From Azorinus chamasolen (Eukaryota > Mollusca > Bivalvia > Cardiida > Solecurtidae), in contig OY755252.1 of assembly GCA_963576725.1 (NCBI GenBank), positions 28,019,895 to 28,083,894 on the forward strand: a stretch of 64,000 bases of DNA, written 5' to 3'. This document shows positions 40,846 through 52,984 of this stretch, piece after piece (within the stretch, counting starts at the first letter, position 1; the number at the start of each line of letters is the position of its first letter). The translations under genes were made by a program, and so were the position numbers. Under the pieces are notes generated by a model. The model was not told the origin of the DNA and made no database searches. It worked only from the letters and a program-made list of their open reading frames with translations.

Positions 40846-41347
40846 GGTTCGAACCGGCGGCCCCTGTGTTACAAGTACAACGCATTATCGATAGACGACG
40901 AAACCGATACTTGCTATATACGTTGCTTAAATTATATATGTACATGTATACATGTATATATAATTCCAACCTTCGGGGTACATCAGTGCAACCTTTGGGC
41001 GACAGATGTCGCCCACGAGTAAAAATTAGTGTCGCCTAAATATACATTACTTCTAACTTTTTTAAAACGTCTTGAATATTGTTGGAAATAAATGCATATG
41101 GTAGAGTATGTTCTTAAAATGTACCTAGATCGAAGATTTTGTTGTATTGTTTCAAAAAATAAAATTATGAACAATTCACCTTTTTTTGTATATTTGAAAC
41201 TTAATCATTCGGGTACACTGTCTATTTCGTATTTAGCAACTTTTTTATATTAAAGTATAGAACATATTTCTGCAATAAATTGGTATCGGTTTCGTCGTCT
41301 ATCGATAATGCGTTGTACTTGTAACACAGGGGCCGCCGGTTCGAACC
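40846..41347. repeat. tRNA-like inverted repeat enclosing repeat G
   Basis: 40846-40910 and 41283-41347 are exact reverse complements over 65 bp. Read in the + direction the right arm has CTTGTAA in an anticodon-loop position, ACACAGGGGCCGCC, then the B-box GGTTCGAACC, resembling the 3' two thirds of a tRNA-Thr(TGT). D-arm and acceptor stem cannot be closed, so this is a tRNA-derived repeat rather than a working gene. Exact identity of both arms implies a recent inverted duplication or ongoing homogenisation. Confidence 0.7.
40963..41279. repeat. Dispersed repeat G, copy 2
   Basis: Nearly identical to 9937-10262 through TTCCAACCTTCGGGGTACAT, GTAGAGTATGTTCTTAAAAT and TTGTATTGTTTCAAAAAATA. After CGTATTTA the final 48 bp read GCAACTTTTTTATATTAAAG and on to CTGCAATAAATTG, which is the reverse complement of the end of copy 1. 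Confidence 0.8.
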
Positions 41348-41462
41348 GTAGCGCTCCATGTGCACCGTCCGTTGTATTACCATGCTGTCTGTAAGGAATG
41401 GCCGAAACAGCCGTCAGCTATATAGCCTGGGCAGCGTTAAGTTGGCTGCCAGTTCGCAGTTC

Positions 41463-42410
41463 GCAGTTCGTTATTCGAATAACGACCTGCGAAATATTTC
41501 TCAGTTCGTTATTCGAATAACGAACAACGAAATATTTCGCAGTTTGTTATTCGCACGTGAATAACGAAATAGTTTGCAATTCAATTTACGAATAACGAAA
41601 TGGTCAATTAAGCTATAAATTAACAGTACAGTAGAACCCCTTTAATGTGAACACTAACAGAATAACCATATGTGTCTGTATTAGCAGGTGGTAGCTTAAT
41701 GCAGGATGAAAGTAATGCAGAAAGTTCCTATAGGAGGTTTCTGCATAACTTTCGTTCTGCATTAAGCTACCACCTGTCTCTGCCAGACAGAATTATGCCC
41801 CATTTTGGTGTTCACATTAGAGGGGTTTTACTGTAAACATATTCTAGATACTGCAGAACCGGATTATCGCGGGTACATATAAAAGTCATACCACTTTACA
41901 GTTTTCATTCGAATAACAAATTAGTTCCTAGTTCAATATCCGAATATATTCAAGACACTGTAGACCTAACTCATATGTAAATCAGATCATATATATACAA
42001 TCCGGGGCCATTTGAATAACGAAATATTTCGTAGTTCTACCTCTGAATAACGAAATGGTCAAAGTAAGTTATTAATGTTCAATGAAGATATTTTAGACAC
42101 TGCACATCCCAGTCATAGTGAAATCAAAGATTTATATATTAATTCCGGAGCCATTTTGCAGATCAATATTTGAATAACGAAATATTTCGCAGTTCGTTAT
42201 TCGAATGACGAAATATTTCACGCTTTCGTTATTCGAATAACGAAATGATACAAATTAGTTATACATTATCAGAGATAATATTTTAGACACCGTAGGCTCC
42301 AGTCATAGTGGAATCAAAAATTTATATATAATAAATACGGGACCATTTCGCAGTTCGTTATTCGAATAGCGAAATATTTCGCAATTGCACCTCCGAATAA
42401 CGAAATGGTT
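41463..42410. repeat. Outer part of left arm
   Basis: Begins with palindromic copies of TTCGTTATTCGAATAACGAA, followed by an A MITE and three diverged satellite units (41930-42410). The segment up to 41930 is matched by 55440-55876 in reverse. Confidence 0.8.
41627..41835. mobile_element. A-family MITE in left arm
   Basis: TACAGTAGAACCCCTTTAAT and TTAGAGGGGTTTTACTGTA are the ends; the centre is TTCCTATAGGAGGT. It occupies the same place in the arm as 55504-55706, so it was present before the arms were duplicated or was copied between them. Confidence 0.9.
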
Positions 42411-43620
<1,210 letters not shown>

Positions 43621-46600
43621 TACCATTTCGCAGTTCGTTATTCGAATAACGAAATATTTCGCAATTGCACCTCCGAATAACGAAATGGCCAAACCCAGTT
43701 ATAAATGCGCAAAGATGATATTTAAGATACCCTAGACACAAGTCATAGTTGAATCAATGATTTCTATATAAAACCCGGGGCCATTTCGCAGTTCGTTATT
43801 CGCATAACAAAATATTTCGCAGCTCAACCTGCAAATAACGAAATGGCCAAAATAAGTTTCAAATGCGTAATAATGATATTTTAGACACACTAGACCCATG
43901 TCATAGTGGAATCAATAATTTCTATATGAAATCCGGAACCATTTCGCAGTTCGTTATTCGAATAACGAAATATTTTGCAGTTCAACCTCCGAATAACGAA
44001 ATGGCCAAAACCAGCTTTAAATGCGCAAAGATGATATTTTAGACACACTAGACCCGAGTCATAGTGGAATCAATGATTTCTATATAAAATCCGGAGCTAT
44101 TTCGCAGTTTGTTATTCAAATAACGAAATATTTCGCAGTTCAACCTGTGAATAACGAAATGGCCAAAGCCAGTTATAAATGCGCAAAGATGATATTTTAG
44201 ACACACTAGACCCGAGTCATAGTGGAATCAATGATTTCTATATAAAATCCGGAGCTATTTCGCAGTTCGTTATTCAAATAACGAAATATTTCGCAGTTCA
44301 ACCTGCGAATAACGAAATGGCCAAAATAACTTTTAAATGCGTAATAAAGATATTTTAGACACACTAGACCCATGTCATAGTGGAATCAATTATTTCTATA
44401 TAAAATCAGGAGCCATTTCGCAGTTCATTATTCGAATAACGAAATATTTCGCAGTTCAACCTCCGAATAACGAAAAGGCCAAAACCAGTTTTAAATGCGC
44501 AAAGATGATATTTTAGATACACAAGTCATAGTGGAATCAATGCTTTCTATATAAAATCCGGAGCCATGTCGCAGTTCGTTATTCGAATAACGAAATATTT
44601 CGCAGTTCAGCCTCCGAATAACAAAATGGCCAAAATAAGTTTTATATGTTTAATAATGATATTTTAGACACACTAGACCCGAGTCATAGTGGAATCAATT
44701 ATTTCTATATAAAATCCGGAGCCATTTCGCAGTTCGTTATTCGAATAGCAGTTCGTTATTCGAATAACGAAATATTTCGCAGTTCAACCTCCGAATAACG
44801 AAATGGCCAAAATAAGTTTTAAATGTTTAATAATGATATTTTAGACACACTAGACCCGAGTCATAGTGGAATCAATTATTTCTATATAAAATCCGGAGCC
44901 ATTTCGCAGTAACGAAATATTACGCAGTTCAACCTTTGAATAACGAAAGGGCCAGAATAAGTTTTAAATGCGTAATAATTATATTTTAGACACCCTAGAC
45001 CCAAGTCATAGCAGAATTAATGATTTCTATACAAATCCCGGGACCATTTCGCAGTTTGTTATTCGAATAACGAAATATTTCGCAGTTCAACCTTTGAATA
45101 ACGAAATGACCAAAACCAGTTTTAAATGCACAAAGATATTATTTTAGATACCCTAGACTCAAGACATAGTGGAATCAATGATTTCTATATAAAATCCAGA
45201 GCCAGTTCGCAGTTCGTTATTCGAATAACGAAATATTTCGCAGTTCAACCTGCGAATAACGAAATGGCCAAAATAAGTTTTAAATGCGTAATAATGATAT
45301 TTTAGACACACTAGACCCATGTCATAGTGGAATCAATGATTTCTATATTAAATCCGGAGCCATTTCGCAGTTCATTATTCGAATAACGAAATATTTCGCA
45401 GTTCAACCTCCGAATAACGAAATGGCCAAAACCAGTTTTAAATGCGCAAAGATGATATATTAGATACCAAAGTCATAGTGGAATCAATTATTTCTATATT
45501 AAATCTGGAGCCATTTCGCAGTTCGTTATTCGAATAACGAAATATTTTGCAGTTCAGCCTCTGAATAACGAAATGGCCAAAATAAGTTTTATATGTTTAA
45601 TAATGATATTTTAGACACACTAGACCAGTCATAGTGGAATCAATTATTTCTATATAAAATCCGGAGCCATTTCGCAGTACGTTATTCGAATAACGAAATA
45701 TTTCGCAGTTCAACCTCAGAATAACGAAATGACCAGAATAATTTTTAAATGCACAAAGATAATTTTTTAGCTACCCTAGACTCAAGACATAGTGGAATCA
45801 ATGATTTCTATATAAAATCCAGAGCCATTTCGCAGTTCGTTATTCAAATAACGAAATATTTCGCAGTTCAACCTGCGAATAACGAAATGGCCAAAATAAG
45901 TTTTAAATGCGTAATAATGATATTTTAGACACACTAGACCCATGTCATAGTGGAATCAATGATTTCTATATAAATTCCGGAGCCATTTCGCAGTTCATTA
46001 TTCGAAAAACGAAATATTTCGCAGTTCAACCTCCGAATAACGAAATGGCCAAAACCAGTTGTAAATGCGCAAAGATGATATTTTAGTTACCCAAGTCATA
46101 GTGGAATCAATGATTTCTATATAAAATCCGGAGCCATTTCGCAGTTCGTTATTCGAATAACGAAATATTTCGCAGTCCAGCCTCCGAATAACGAAATGGC
46201 CAAAATAAGTTTTATATGTTTAATAATGATATTTTAGACACACTAAACCCGAGTCATAGTGGAATCAATTATTTCTATATAAAATCCGGAGCCATTTCGC
46301 AGTTCGTTATTCGAATAACGAAATAGTTCGCAGTTCAACCTCCGAAAAACGAAATGGCCAAAACCAGTTATAAATGCGCAAAAATGATATTTTAGATACC
46401 CTAGACCAAAATCATAGTGGAATCAAAGATTTCTATATAAAATCCAGAACCATTTCGCAGTTCGTTATTCGAGTAACGAAATATTTCGCAGTTCAACCTC
46501 CGAATAACGAAATGGCCAAAATAAGTTTTAAATGCGTAATAATGATATTTTAGATACCCTAGACCCAAGTCATAGTGGAATCAATGATTTATATATAAAG

Positions 46601-48340
46601 TCCGGAGCCATTGCGCAGTTCGTTATTCGAGTAACGAAATAGTTCGCAGTTCAACCTCCGAATAACGAAATGGCTAAAATAAGTTTTAAATGGCAAAGAT
46701 GGTATTCTAGACACACTAGACCCAAGTCATAGTGGAATCAATTATTTCTATATAAAATCCGGAGCCATTTCGCAGTTCGTTATTCGAATAACGAAATAGT
46801 TCGCAGTTCAACCTCCGAATAACGAAATGGCCAAAACCTGTTATAAATGCGCAAATATGATATTTTAGATACCCTAGACCCATGTCATAGTGGAATCAAT
46901 GATTTCTATATAAAATCCGGAGCCATTTCGCAGTTCGTTATTCGAGTAACGAAATATTTCGCAGTTCAACCTCCGAATAACGAAATGGCCAAAACCAGTT
47001 TTAAATGCGCAAAGATGATATTTTAGATACCCTAGACCCAAGTTATAGTGGAATCAATGATTTCTATATAAATTCCAGAGCCATTTCGCCTTTCGTTATT
47101 CGAATAACGAAATAGTTCGCAGTTCAACCTCCGAATAACGAAATGGTCAAAATAAGTTTCAAATGTTTAATAATGATGTTTTAGACACACTAGACCCGAG
47201 TTATAGTGGAATCAATGATTTCTATATAAAATCCGGAGCCATTTCGCAGTTCGTTATTCGAATAACGAAATAGTTCGCAGTTCAACCTCCGAATAACGAA
47301 ATGGTCAAAACCTGTTATAAATGCGCAAAGATTATATTTTAGATACCCTAGACCCAAATCATAGTGGAATCAAAGATTTCTATATAAAATCCAGAACCAT
47401 TTCGCAGTTCGTTATTCGAGTAACGAAATATTTCGCAGTTCAACCTGCGAATAACGAAATGGCCAAAATAAGTTTTAAATGCGTAATAATGATATTTTAG
47501 ATACCCTAGACCCATGTCATAGTGGAATCAATGATTTATATATAAAATCCGGAGACATTTCGCAGTTCATTATTCGAGTAACGAAATAGTTCGCAGTTCA
47601 ACCTCCGAATAACGAAATGATCAAAATAGGTTTCAAATGTTTAATAATGATATTTTAGACACACTAGACCCAATTCATAGTGAAACCAATGATTTCTATA
47701 TAAAATCCGGAGCCATTTCGCAGTTCGTTATTCGAATAACGATTTATTTCGCAGTTCAACCTTCGAATAACGAAGTGGCAAAAATAAGCTATAAAAGCGC
47801 AATGACGATATTTTAGACACACTAGTTTAACCAATGATTTCTATATTAAATCTGGCGGCATTTTGTTATTAGAATAACGAAATATTGCGCAGTTGGTTAT
47901 TCGAATAACGAAATATTTCGCAGTTTGTTATTCGAATAACGAAATGTGTCGCAGTTCGTTATTCGAATAACGAAATATTTCGCAGTTCGTTATACGAATA
48001 ACGAAATGATCAAAATAAACTATAAATGAGCAGAGATAATATGCTAGACATTATAGACCCTAGTCATAGTGAACTCAATAATTTATATATTAAATCCTGT
48101 CATTATGCAGTTCGTTTTTCGAATAACGAAATATTACGTAGTTCAACCTCCGAATAACAAAATGGCAAAAAAGTTGTAATTGCGCAATGATGAAATTTCA
48201 GACACACTGGATCTACCTCATAGTTGAATCGATGATTTATATATTAAATCTGGAGCCATTTTGGAGTTTATTATTCAAATAACTATATACATCGCAGTTC
48301 AAAGTCCGAATTATCACTAACGAAATGGTCCAAATATGTT
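43621..48340. repeat. 158-bp satellite, left arm (about 27 units)
   Basis: Each unit begins with a foldback block: CCATTTCGCAGTTCGTTATT, CGAATAACGAAATATTTCGC, AGTTCAACCTCCGAATAACG, AAATGG. It then has an AT-rich spacer: CCAAAATAAGTTTTAAATGC, GTAATAATGATATTTTAGAC, ACACTAGACCCATGTCATAG, TGGAATCAATGATTTCTATA, TAAAATCCGGAG. Units alternate loosely between spacers with AAATGCGTAATAATG and AAATGCGCAAAGATG, which suggests multi-unit amplification. Between 47860 and 48005 the spacer is lost and a 35-bp sub-repeat of CGAAATATTTCGCAGTTCG takes over. Unit length is close to that of 160-bp bivalve satellites, but identity with them is not claimed. Confidence 0.9.
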
Positions 48341-48422
48341 ATATATCCGCGAGCATAGGCTTTGAACGTGCCTAAATGCTATGGAGGGGTCGGTCAATCA
48401 AGTGGCAAATATACATGTACCG

Positions 48423-48645
48423 TTAACCCTTTCCTTCATATGAACGCCTTTTCACGCATTTGCAAACAGAATAGAGCCAGATCAGACAGCCCCTATGACC
48501 AGGGTCTGCTCTGTTAAATTTTGACATGATATAGATCTGAAACTATAGTTTTTCTCACAGAAAAACATTTTTTTGTAAAGTTCAGTAAATAAATATTCAT
48601 GATATCATTATTTCTTACATGAATATAGAATAGCGGAAGGGTTAA
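48423..48645. mobile_element. C-family MITE, reversed
   Basis: TTAACCCTTTCCTTCATATG at the left, core GCAAACAGAATAGAGCCAGA and GACCAGGGTCTGCTCTG (second half shortened), right arm AATATTCATGATATCATTAT ending GCGGAAGGGTTAA. Confidence 0.75.
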
Positions 48646-49172
48646 ACAAGTTTGTCGAAATTGACTGCCGGGATCGGCAACCGAAATTGTCTTTATGAAA
48701 ATTGGAAATATAGTGCATATAGGCACATACTCGAAGAGATCTTTCGCCTTATGTCGAATATTACGAAGTAACAAGTGCCGGTATGAGGCGGGTTTTATGT
48801 ATCATTTATTTAACTGTATTTCCATTTATTTTACATTTTAACACTGATGGTTCGCAGTCCCATATTCTATAAAATAGCCTTATGCTCCTATTATCAAGTG
48901 TTCTGATCTAAACATAAATTTATGGTTAAAAAATTATTACATTGCAAATTAGACGTATAAGAGTATCGCGAATTTATTCTGGCATTCGAATATCGCGGTA
49001 GCGCGTGCAGCCATGTTTGAATGGGTAATGTTTTTTCTTCTTTTTTTTCAAATGGGCATGGACTTACTAATTTACTAGGACAACAATTCTGTTCCCAGTC
49101 CGCAATCTTTCGTTTGCATTGTTCACTAGAAACTGTGGTTGCAAAGTTCAGAATCGCATGGATCATTATGCA
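48646..49172. other. No supported feature (centre of the giant element)
   Basis: Contains a 90-codon minus-strand ORF (48894-49166) with several cysteines and no recognisable domain. This is the largest non-repeat ORF in the centre and it does not look like a transposase. Confidence 0.35.
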
Positions 49173-49302
49173 TTAACCCTTTACCTGATAGGGATGCCAT
49201 TGGCCAAATTTGGTATATGTATAGGCCAGAAATAAATACCTTCTAATTAATATTCACGATGTTAAACATTATTTCATGAATATCCATCAGATAAAGCCTT
49301 AA
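49173..49302. mobile_element. C-family deletion derivative, 130 bp
   Basis: TTAACCCTTTACCTGATAGG at the left, CATGAATATCCATCAGATAA and CCTTAA at the right. The core palindrome is deleted while both TTAA ends remain. Confidence 0.65.
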
Positions 49303-49698
49303 TTTTGGTAATAAGACTACTGGCGTTAATTTGAATCCGACAGATTGCTAACTCATCAAGATTTGATCTAGTGCGACTGCTCCTTCGATGACGGCGAAGT
49401 TAACCGTCATGTCCTTCATTGTGTAGAAAACACGAACGCTGTGGATTTTCCCCTTTCTGTGCAAGGGTGACTCGTAGGGCTTGCTGTATTGTGAAAATAT
49501 GTGGTCACCTTGGCAAAAAGATTAGATCCAGGTGAGATGTCGAATAGCTTGACATGTATCTAGATTCAAACTGTTTGACTTCAATTATGACTTGAGAAAC
49601 ACCGACGACAACTAGTTGGCTCTTAAAGGGTAGTTGTCTTTTTTACACACCCCGTCATACATAATGTATACGTACATGTAAAAACACTTCTGACGTAT

Positions 49699-49914
49699 AT
49701 AACTCTTTCACCGTCATAGGCGAATCCATGATGACCTGTGAAACAGTTCGGATCAACTCGACGTCTACTCAGGATCCAAACTGTTTGTCACTGAGTATAA
49801 TTTTGTAAACAAATGCAAAAAACACCCCACATTATAACCTGTAGCAGACAATTATCTACCCAGATAAATTCTGTAAGTGGGAGATCCTTCGAAATATGGC
49901 ACCGAAAGGGTTAA
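49699..49914. mobile_element. K-family MITE (TTAACTCTTTCACCGTCA subtype)
   Basis: ATAACTCTTTCACCGTCATA at the left and GGCACCGAAAGGGTTAA at the right. Core AAACAGTTCGGATCAACTCG and CAGGATCCAAACTGTTTGTC. It carries the AAGTGGGAGATCCTTCGAA motif at 49875-49893, just inside its right end. The element at 57728 starts with the same terminus. Confidence 0.7.
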
Positions 49915-50427
49915 GCATGGTCCGTGTTTGCATTTTTCCATCTATGTTGCGATACATTTATTAGACCAACAATCAACGTCGGATGCAACGTTTAAATGCA
50001 ATTACTATGGCAGACCATTGCCACTTGCCATTATGAAGGCAATGTCAATAATGTGATTTTGTTTCTTCGAGGATTTACAGAAAATAAGTAAAGCCTTTTA
50101 TCTAGTACATGAATTTTAGTTTACCCTTTTACATTGGACAACCTTCATTTAGTTTGAGGTGTAGATGGAATCAGCTAACATTTGATGAGGAATGAAACCT
50201 CAATAATCAAAATTGGCATGAATGTCTTATGAACTTTACCAGACAATATATTTACTAATAGGTATTTAATTTTTAAATTCTCAGAGATTTTTTTCAACAA
50301 ACATTTTACAATTTAATAATTTAGGGATCGCTCAGAATAGACAGGTGAGCCTTCTTTAGACTTTGGGGGAGCTATTTGTGGTATGTAGAAAAGAAAGTGG
50401 TCTAAATAATGCCTTTCTGCTCCCCTA

Positions 50428-51207
50428 AGGGCCCAGTCCTACTAGGCCTTACGACCCCTTAAGACCTGTTTACGTTTGCTACCGACCTCTGGTCGCCGAT
50501 ATTTCGTACGAAAGTCACTGATAAACGCCCGTGGTCTTCAGTAATCGTTGGTAATCGTTTACAATCGTGCGACCAATTTCAGTCGCATTTCAGTCGTAGA
50601 GTGGTTGTTGGCCATGTACAACAACCTCAGGACCCAGTCCCACTAGGCCGACGACCGCTTATGCCCTGTTTACGATTTCTAGCGACCTCTTGTCGCCGAT
50701 ATTCGTACGAAGGACGCACGACAAGTCGCTGACAATCGCGGGTAATCGCTGGTAATCGTTTCTTGTCGTGCAACCAATTTCAGTCGCAGAGAGGTTGTTG
50801 ATCATGAACAACAACCTCCTTACGATCGAACTGTTCGCCGGTATTCTTTAAGATGTAACCTTAGAGAGTTCAGGTAATCGTGCGACCAGTCAATAATCTT
50901 TAACTGGTCGTTGATGATCTTACCTACAGTCGTACGACTATCAGCGACCTTTCTACAATAACCTACGACTGTCGCGCAATTACCAGCGACTGCCTAAAGA
51001 TTATCCGCGACTAGACATAGATCACGTGACCACACAACAGGTCAGAAGTGATTGTGGAACCTTTGTAAGAATATCGTAATGTCGCCAATGTGACTGCGAA
51101 TGTTTTTGGAATTTAGTCGCCGACAATCGCAGACGATCGGCCGTTTCAGAGGTCTCAGAGGTCGCCAGTAGTCTTTAAAGATCGCAAGCGCTAGCGGGAC
51201 TCTAGCC
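50428..51207. mobile_element. CpG-rich element with AGTCCYACTAGGCC ends
   Basis: GGCCCAGTCCTACTAGGCCT at the left corresponds to the complement of CTAGCGGGACTCTAGCC at the right. The first 200 bp are tandemly repeated (50428-50628 and 50629-50830, both with TCGTACGAA, GGTAATCG, CCAATTTCAGTCGCA and ACAACAACCTC). The interior is crowded with CGAC/GTCG and AATCG words in both orientations. Noncoding. Likely a non-autonomous DNA transposon; superfamily unclear. Confidence 0.6.
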
Positions 51208-51272
51208 GAAGTAATTCACCGATGATGATTCTCTATTGATGAAACATATATTATTAAACGAATAATTATTTA

Positions 51273-51600
51273 AGCCCTGGTCACAACCCGCGGTACATGT
51301 ACTTGCAAGTGCGCGTTGTCTACTTGCAAAAATGTGGGCATATTTTTGGGGATTCGTACGTGATGAGTACCGCCTCCGTGTGGATTTGGGGGCACGTAGA
51401 CACGTCGTAGAGCTTTTAGTGCATACATGAGGAACGTTTCCTGCGTTCAGGCTGCATTCGGGCTACGGATCAACCAAAGTACGGATGACGCGTGTACCTT
51501 CTACAGCCAATCAGCGCACAACGCACTGGTTCTAGCACACAGAACGCACCTGGACCGTAACGAATAAGCACGAGCTCCGCAGTTACAGCGCACGTTGTGC
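51273..51600. repeat. CpG-rich repeat beginning GGTCACAA, copy 1
   Basis: CCCTGGTCACAACCCGCGGT, then ATATTTTTGGGGATTCGTAC and many GCACGT/ACGTAC words. Resembles the start of the copy at 52314. The right end is not defined; an A-type MITE follows. Confidence 0.4.
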
Positions 51601-51616
51601 GTACTGATTTCTGCAG

Positions 51617-51823
51617 TACAGTACAACCATTCTATTACGACCACATAAAAGAATGCTGATTGATTGTATCAAAGACAGGTGACAGCTAAAACAAAATGCA
51701 AGTAAAACAGGAAGCCTCTGAAAAGTTTTCTGCTTTACTTTCACCTTGCTTTAAGCAACCACCTGACTTAATCACAAAATAATTAACATAATATAGTGGT
51801 CGTAATAGAGTGGCTTTACTGTA
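51617..51823. mobile_element. A2-subfamily MITE
   Basis: TACAGTACAACCATTCTATT and AATAGAGTGGCTTTACTGTA as ends. AAAATGCAAGTAAAACAGGA and TCTGCTTTACTTTCACCTTG resemble the arms of 9032-9239; the central dyad is gone (AGCCTCTGAAAAG). Confidence 0.8.
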
Positions 51824-51939
51824 TATATAAAAGCCGAACCCATGGATGAGTCCAAACATTTCGTCTCCAAGATGCCTTATAAGGGGACACAGAAGAAGGG
51901 TCAGCTGCACCTGCAGCTAAACAGGCAGCGGATTTATGC

Positions 51940-52215
51940 TCGACACAACTATAAATTTCCATAATTTAAAAAAATCAGGACCCATAACCAAGTCAATGTT
52001 AATCAAAATTCGTTAAATGAAAATACCCAGGTGCAAACGTGCGTACCCTGAAAATATATTCATGAAGTTTCACGTCTGTAAGACAAGTGTTTTAAGAGTT
52101 ATACACTATATATACAAAAAAAATCGGAACGGACCTACGTACGTACGTACAAACAGACGGACGGACACCGGCAAATGTATCCCCTTGACACGTATAAGTA
52201 GAAGGGCATAAAAAG
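51940..52215. repeat. Repeat with ACGTACGTACGTAC and GACGGACGGACACCGG
   Basis: AAATACCCAGGTGCAAACGT, ATATTCATGAAGTTTCACGT, ACAGACGGACGGACACCGGC and TATCCCCTTGACACG have the layout of a transcribed mollusc repeat tail, resembling the tails of H elements in composition. Confidence 0.4.
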
Positions 52216-52313
52216 TAGCCGAAGAACACTGCATATTAAGTATTTCAACAGATGTCAGTTTAAAAATGCCGCATGAAAATGGAAAATATGAATCCGGATG
52301 GGGTGGGGTCTAA

Positions 52314-52735
52314 AGGCCCGGTCACAACACACTGTGCGTTTTTAGTCCGTGCGTATTTTTGGGGTGGCCACGGCCGCGACGTTTTTCTGTAAACGTTGAG
52401 GGGGAGTTGCAAGAGCAGGGAGGGAGTACGTCAAAGCACGTCACTCCCACTGTTGTGCAAAGTGTAAGGTGTACACGTGGTCCGCACGCCACATCTGACC
52501 GTCAGCGGTTGCGTGCATCGAACGATGAACACGTGGTACATGTAAGTTTGTTGTATGTGCTAACAAACAACGTGCTTACAACATACCGTCTCCGTGCGAT
52601 TATCTAATTATCGTATGGAGGCCGTACTTACACCTGCTGCTCATGTACCGGTGCCCTTACTCGCTCGCATATTGTAAGTGCGTGCAAGTGCGATGAACGT
52701 GAGCTTTTCCGCCCGATGTCTGGGTGGTATATATA
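52314..52735. repeat. CpG-rich repeat beginning GGTCACAA, copy 2
   Basis: AAGGCCCGGTCACAACACAC, GCGTATTTTTGGGGTGGCC, then GTACACGTGGTCCGCACGCC and repeated ACAACGTGC/ACAACATACCG words. ORFs across the right part in both strands reflect the lack of stops in GC-rich sequence. Confidence 0.4.
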
Positions 52736-52984
52736 GGACGACCTTCCGAGGTTCTTCTCTCGGAGAAGTCCCAGCAGCACTTTCCTTATCATCAGACTCT
52801 TTGTCGTCACTATCTGAGTCTTCTTCGCTCCTTCTCTCGTTTTCTTCTCTGGCCCTCTCAACTTTCGCGGCCCGTTTACGTCTCTAAAAGCAGGTGGCCT
52901 ACAGTCCTCCATCCTCATGATTATATTATTCAGGGTATGTACTTGTGCATCGGATTATTTTTGTTTTACCACAATTAGGGGCGA

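Noticed and set aside
40846..41347. Two functional tRNA-Thr genes in inverted orientation
   Set aside because: The anticodon-like loop and B-box are present but neither the D-arm nor the acceptor stem closes.
43621..48340. CRISPR-like regular spacing of palindromic repeats
   Set aside because: The spacers are themselves repeated, the unit is 158 bp and the DNA is eukaryotic in character; it is a satellite.
48894..49166. 90-codon ORF as a possible transposase of the giant inverted repeat
   Set aside because: Too short, no catalytic motif visible and partly over low-complexity sequence.
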